Shown piece by piece: positions 62,594 to 64,000 of a stretch of 64,000 bases of DNA (within the stretch, counting starts at the first letter, position 1; each line of letters opens with the position of its first letter). Position numbers and translations under genes: made by a program. Location: NCBI GenBank assembly GCA_002238725.1, contig MPMX01000013.1, forward strand, positions 1 to 64,000. Direction: 5' to 3'. Origin of the DNA: Rhodospirillaceae bacterium bin65 (GTDB taxonomy: Bacteria; Pseudomonadota; Alphaproteobacteria; Bin65). The notes under the pieces are model-generated. The model worked only from the letters and a program-made list of their open reading frames with translations, was not told where the DNA came from and ran no database searches.

Positions 62594-63265
62594 ATGCCTG
62601 ACGTAATTCTTCCCGGCCCGGACGGCCGGCTGGAAGGCCGCTACCACCACAGCAGAAGGCCGAATGCGCCGATCGCGCTGATCCTGCATCCCCACCCGCA
62701 ACATGGCGGGACGATGAACAACAAGATCGTCTACCGCCTTTATCACATCTTCGCCCGGCGGGGCTTTTCCACCCTGCGTTTCAATTTCCGTGGCGTCGGG
62801 CGGTCCCAGGGCGTTTACGACCGCGGCGAGGGCGAGCTTTCCGATGCCGCAGCCGCGCTGGACTGGATGCAGCAGCATAACGAAAATGCCTCGGGCTGCT
62901 GGGTCGCCGGATTTTCCTTCGGCGCCTGGATCGGCATGCAGCTTCTGATGCGCCGGCCCGAACTGGACGGTTTCATCACCGTCGCGCCGCCGGCCAACAT
63001 GTATGATTTCTCCTTCCTCGCGCCCTGCCCCTCCTCCGGCCTCATGGTGCATGGCCGGGCGGATACGCTGGTTACGCTGGAATCCGTGGAAAAGCTGGCC
63101 GAGAAGCTGATGACCCAGAAGGGCGTCGTGATCGATCTGCGGGTGGTCGAAGACTGCGACCACTTCTTCAACGAGCATCTCGAGGAGATGCAAGGCCATG
63201 TCGAGCAATATCTGGACGTGGCTCTGGCAACGCCGCGCAAACGCGCCATCGGCGGCCGCCGGTAG
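62594..63265 (+). CDS. Alpha/beta hydrolase
   Basis: A 223-residue hydrolase of the compact dienelactone-hydrolase-like group found beside SUF genes in many alphaproteobacteria. It has LHPHPQHGGTMNN near the oxyanion site, nucleophile S108 in VAGFSFGAW, the aspartate in VHGRADTLV and histidine in EDCDHFFN. Upstream open frame (from 62387) lies in the cysE promoter region and is not coding; ATG at 62594 matches the family start. Substrate unknown. Confidence 0.88.
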   Translation: MPDVILPGPDGRLEGRYHHSRRPNAPIALILHPHPQHGGTMNNKIVYRLYHIFARRGFSTLRFNFRGVGRSQGVYDRGEGELSDAAAALDWMQQHNENASGCWVAGFSFGAWIGMQLLMRRPELDGFITVAPPANMYDFSFLAPCPSSGLMVHGRADTLVTLESVEKLAEKLMTQKGVVIDLRVVEDCDHFFNEHLEEMQGHVEQYLDVALATPRKRAIGGRR

Positions 63266-63276
63266 GCGGCAACGCT

Positions 63277-64000
63277 TCACCCCGGCCGGCTGATCGCGCC
63301 GCCGGTCGTCGGCTCGAACACCCCGGTTGTCGACGGCAGGCTGGTCGGCAACCCGTCGACAACCCGGAGCGCCAGCCAGGCGAACGCCTGGGCTTCGAGG
63401 GCGTCGCCGTCCCATCCGACCGCTTCGACGGGATCGACCGGCGCGTCGAGCGCATCGAGCAGGCTGTCCATTAGAAAGCCATTCCTGCGCCCGCCGCCGG
63501 TAACGAGCCAGCGGCGCGGCGGTTTCGGCATCCATTCGCGGGCGCGCGCGACGCATTGCACGGTGAAGGCGGCCAGAGTCGCCGCGCCGTCATCCGTTCC
63601 GAGGTCTTCGACCGCGGCATCGAACGTGTTCCGGTCCAGGCTCTTGGGCGGTTCGGCCCGGAAAAACGGGTGGCCGAGCCACGCGCCGACGCGGCCGGTA
63701 TCCGCCGTCCCGCGCGCGGCCGATTCCCCGTCGCGGTCGAAGGCGGCGCCTGTCCTGCGCACCATCCAGTCATCGAGCAGCGCGCTCGCCGGCCCGGTAT
63801 CGAACGCCAGAAGCGGCGTATCTTCGACGCCCCCGCCCGGCGCCCCGGCGCCGATCCAGGTGACGTTGGCGACGCCGCCGAGATTGAGCACGGCAAGCGG
63901 CTTTTCCAGCCCGGCCGAGAGGGCGGCATGATAGAGCGGCGCCAGCGGCGCCCCCTGCCCGCCCCGGCGCACGTCCGCGGCGCGAAAATCGCTGACCGCC
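63277..64000 (-). CDS. anmK: Anhydro-N-acetylmuramic acid kinase (partial, 5' end beyond the window)
   Basis: The C-terminal part of AnmK, which phosphorylates 1,6-anhydroMurNAc during cell-wall recycling. The visible 241 residues contain LNLGGVANVTWIG, DTGPASALLDDWM and VTGGGRRNGFLM, all typical, and end normally (TTGGAISRPG). The frame stays open to base 64000, reading AVSDFRAADVRRGGQGAPLAP, the expected sequence around the active site, so only the start is missing. It converges on the hydrolase gene 11 bp away. It complements the lytic transglycosylase at 37479-39692, which generates anhydromuropeptides. Confidence 0.93.
   Translation of the reverse strand, partial: AVSDFRAADVRRGGQGAPLAPLYHAALSAGLEKPLAVLNLGGVANVTWIGAGAPGGGVEDTPLLAFDTGPASALLDDWMVRRTGAAFDRDGESAARGTADTGRVGAWLGHPFFRAEPPKSLDRNTFDAAVEDLGTDDGAATLAAFTVQCVARAREWMPKPPRRWLVTGGGRRNGFLMDSLLDALDAPVDPVEAVGWDGDALEAQAFAWLALRVVDGLPTSLPSTTGVFEPTTGGAISRPG

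Overview
The window is a stretch of ordinary chromosome from a high-GC alphaproteobacterium, most likely in or near the Rhodospirillales. This is inferred from gene content and order, not from a database search. The pointers are a fused trpE(G) behind a Trp-codon leader and attenuator, a tig-(clpP-clpX-lon-hupB) protease block, a SUF operon headed by an Rrf2 regulator and a second cysteine desulfurase, a bamB-der pair with a YfgM-like protein, and bactofilin. There is no phage, plasmid, transposase or CRISPR array. The organism looks like a free-living or host-associated heterotroph that scavenges pyrimidines, cobalt/B12-related nutrients and thiamine-type pyrimidines.

Region 1 (1-3650): an inverted pair of palindromic intergenic repeats; a peroxiredoxin whose promoter carries a perfect Irr/PerR-like operator; a low-GC orphan gene (1131-2234) with a C-terminal HEPN-type R-x4-H motif; and a cobalamin-riboswitch-controlled cobalt transporter, cbtB-cbtA. 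Region 2 (3918-9126): the complete reductive pyrimidine pathway to beta-alanine, i.e. preT-preA, dihydropyrimidinase and beta-ureidopropionase. Region 3 (9168-17910, minus strand): a nine-gene operon without a recognisable published counterpart. It has an NMT1/SsuA-type ABC importer, an FAD oxidoreductase, a class III CoA-transferase, an enoyl-CoA hydratase, a 7Fe ferredoxin, a LysR regulator and an amidohydrolase. It looks like import and CoA-dependent breakdown of an unknown, perhaps N-heterocyclic, compound. upp (uracil salvage) follows.

Region 4 (19300-27915, plus strand): a tightly packed chain dnaB-alr-mlaE-mlaF-radA-cvpA-purF-SDR, with two DnaA-box-like sites ahead of dnaB. Region 5 (27923-32290): der, bamB and a YfgM-like TPR protein on the minus strand, then a small secreted protein of unknown function. 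Region 6 (32440-41564): trp promoter, leader peptide, attenuator and trpE(G); cyclopropane fatty acid synthase; dapA; a soluble lytic transglycosylase coupled to an alpha/beta hydrolase and a PLP dehydratase. Region 7 (41619-49941, minus): bactofilin, tRNA-Val, HU, Lon, ClpX, ClpP, trigger factor and tRNA-Leu, with an 8-bp tandem repeat between tig and tRNA-Leu. Region 8 (50083-62317, minus): acyl-CoA ligase, tenA, 2Fe-2S ferredoxin, sufA-like gene, two unknown small genes, then sufT, sufE, sufS, sufD, sufC, sufB, the Rrf2 regulator, a NifS-like desulfurase and cysE: cysteine synthesis, sulfur mobilisation and Fe-S assembly in one block. The window ends with an alpha/beta hydrolase and a partial anmK.

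The observations most worth a second look are the nine-gene catabolic operon, the orphan HEPN-motif gene, the apparently leaderless trp attenuator, the 8-bp repeat abutting tRNA-Leu, the prx operator, and the two unknown genes lodged inside the SUF block.
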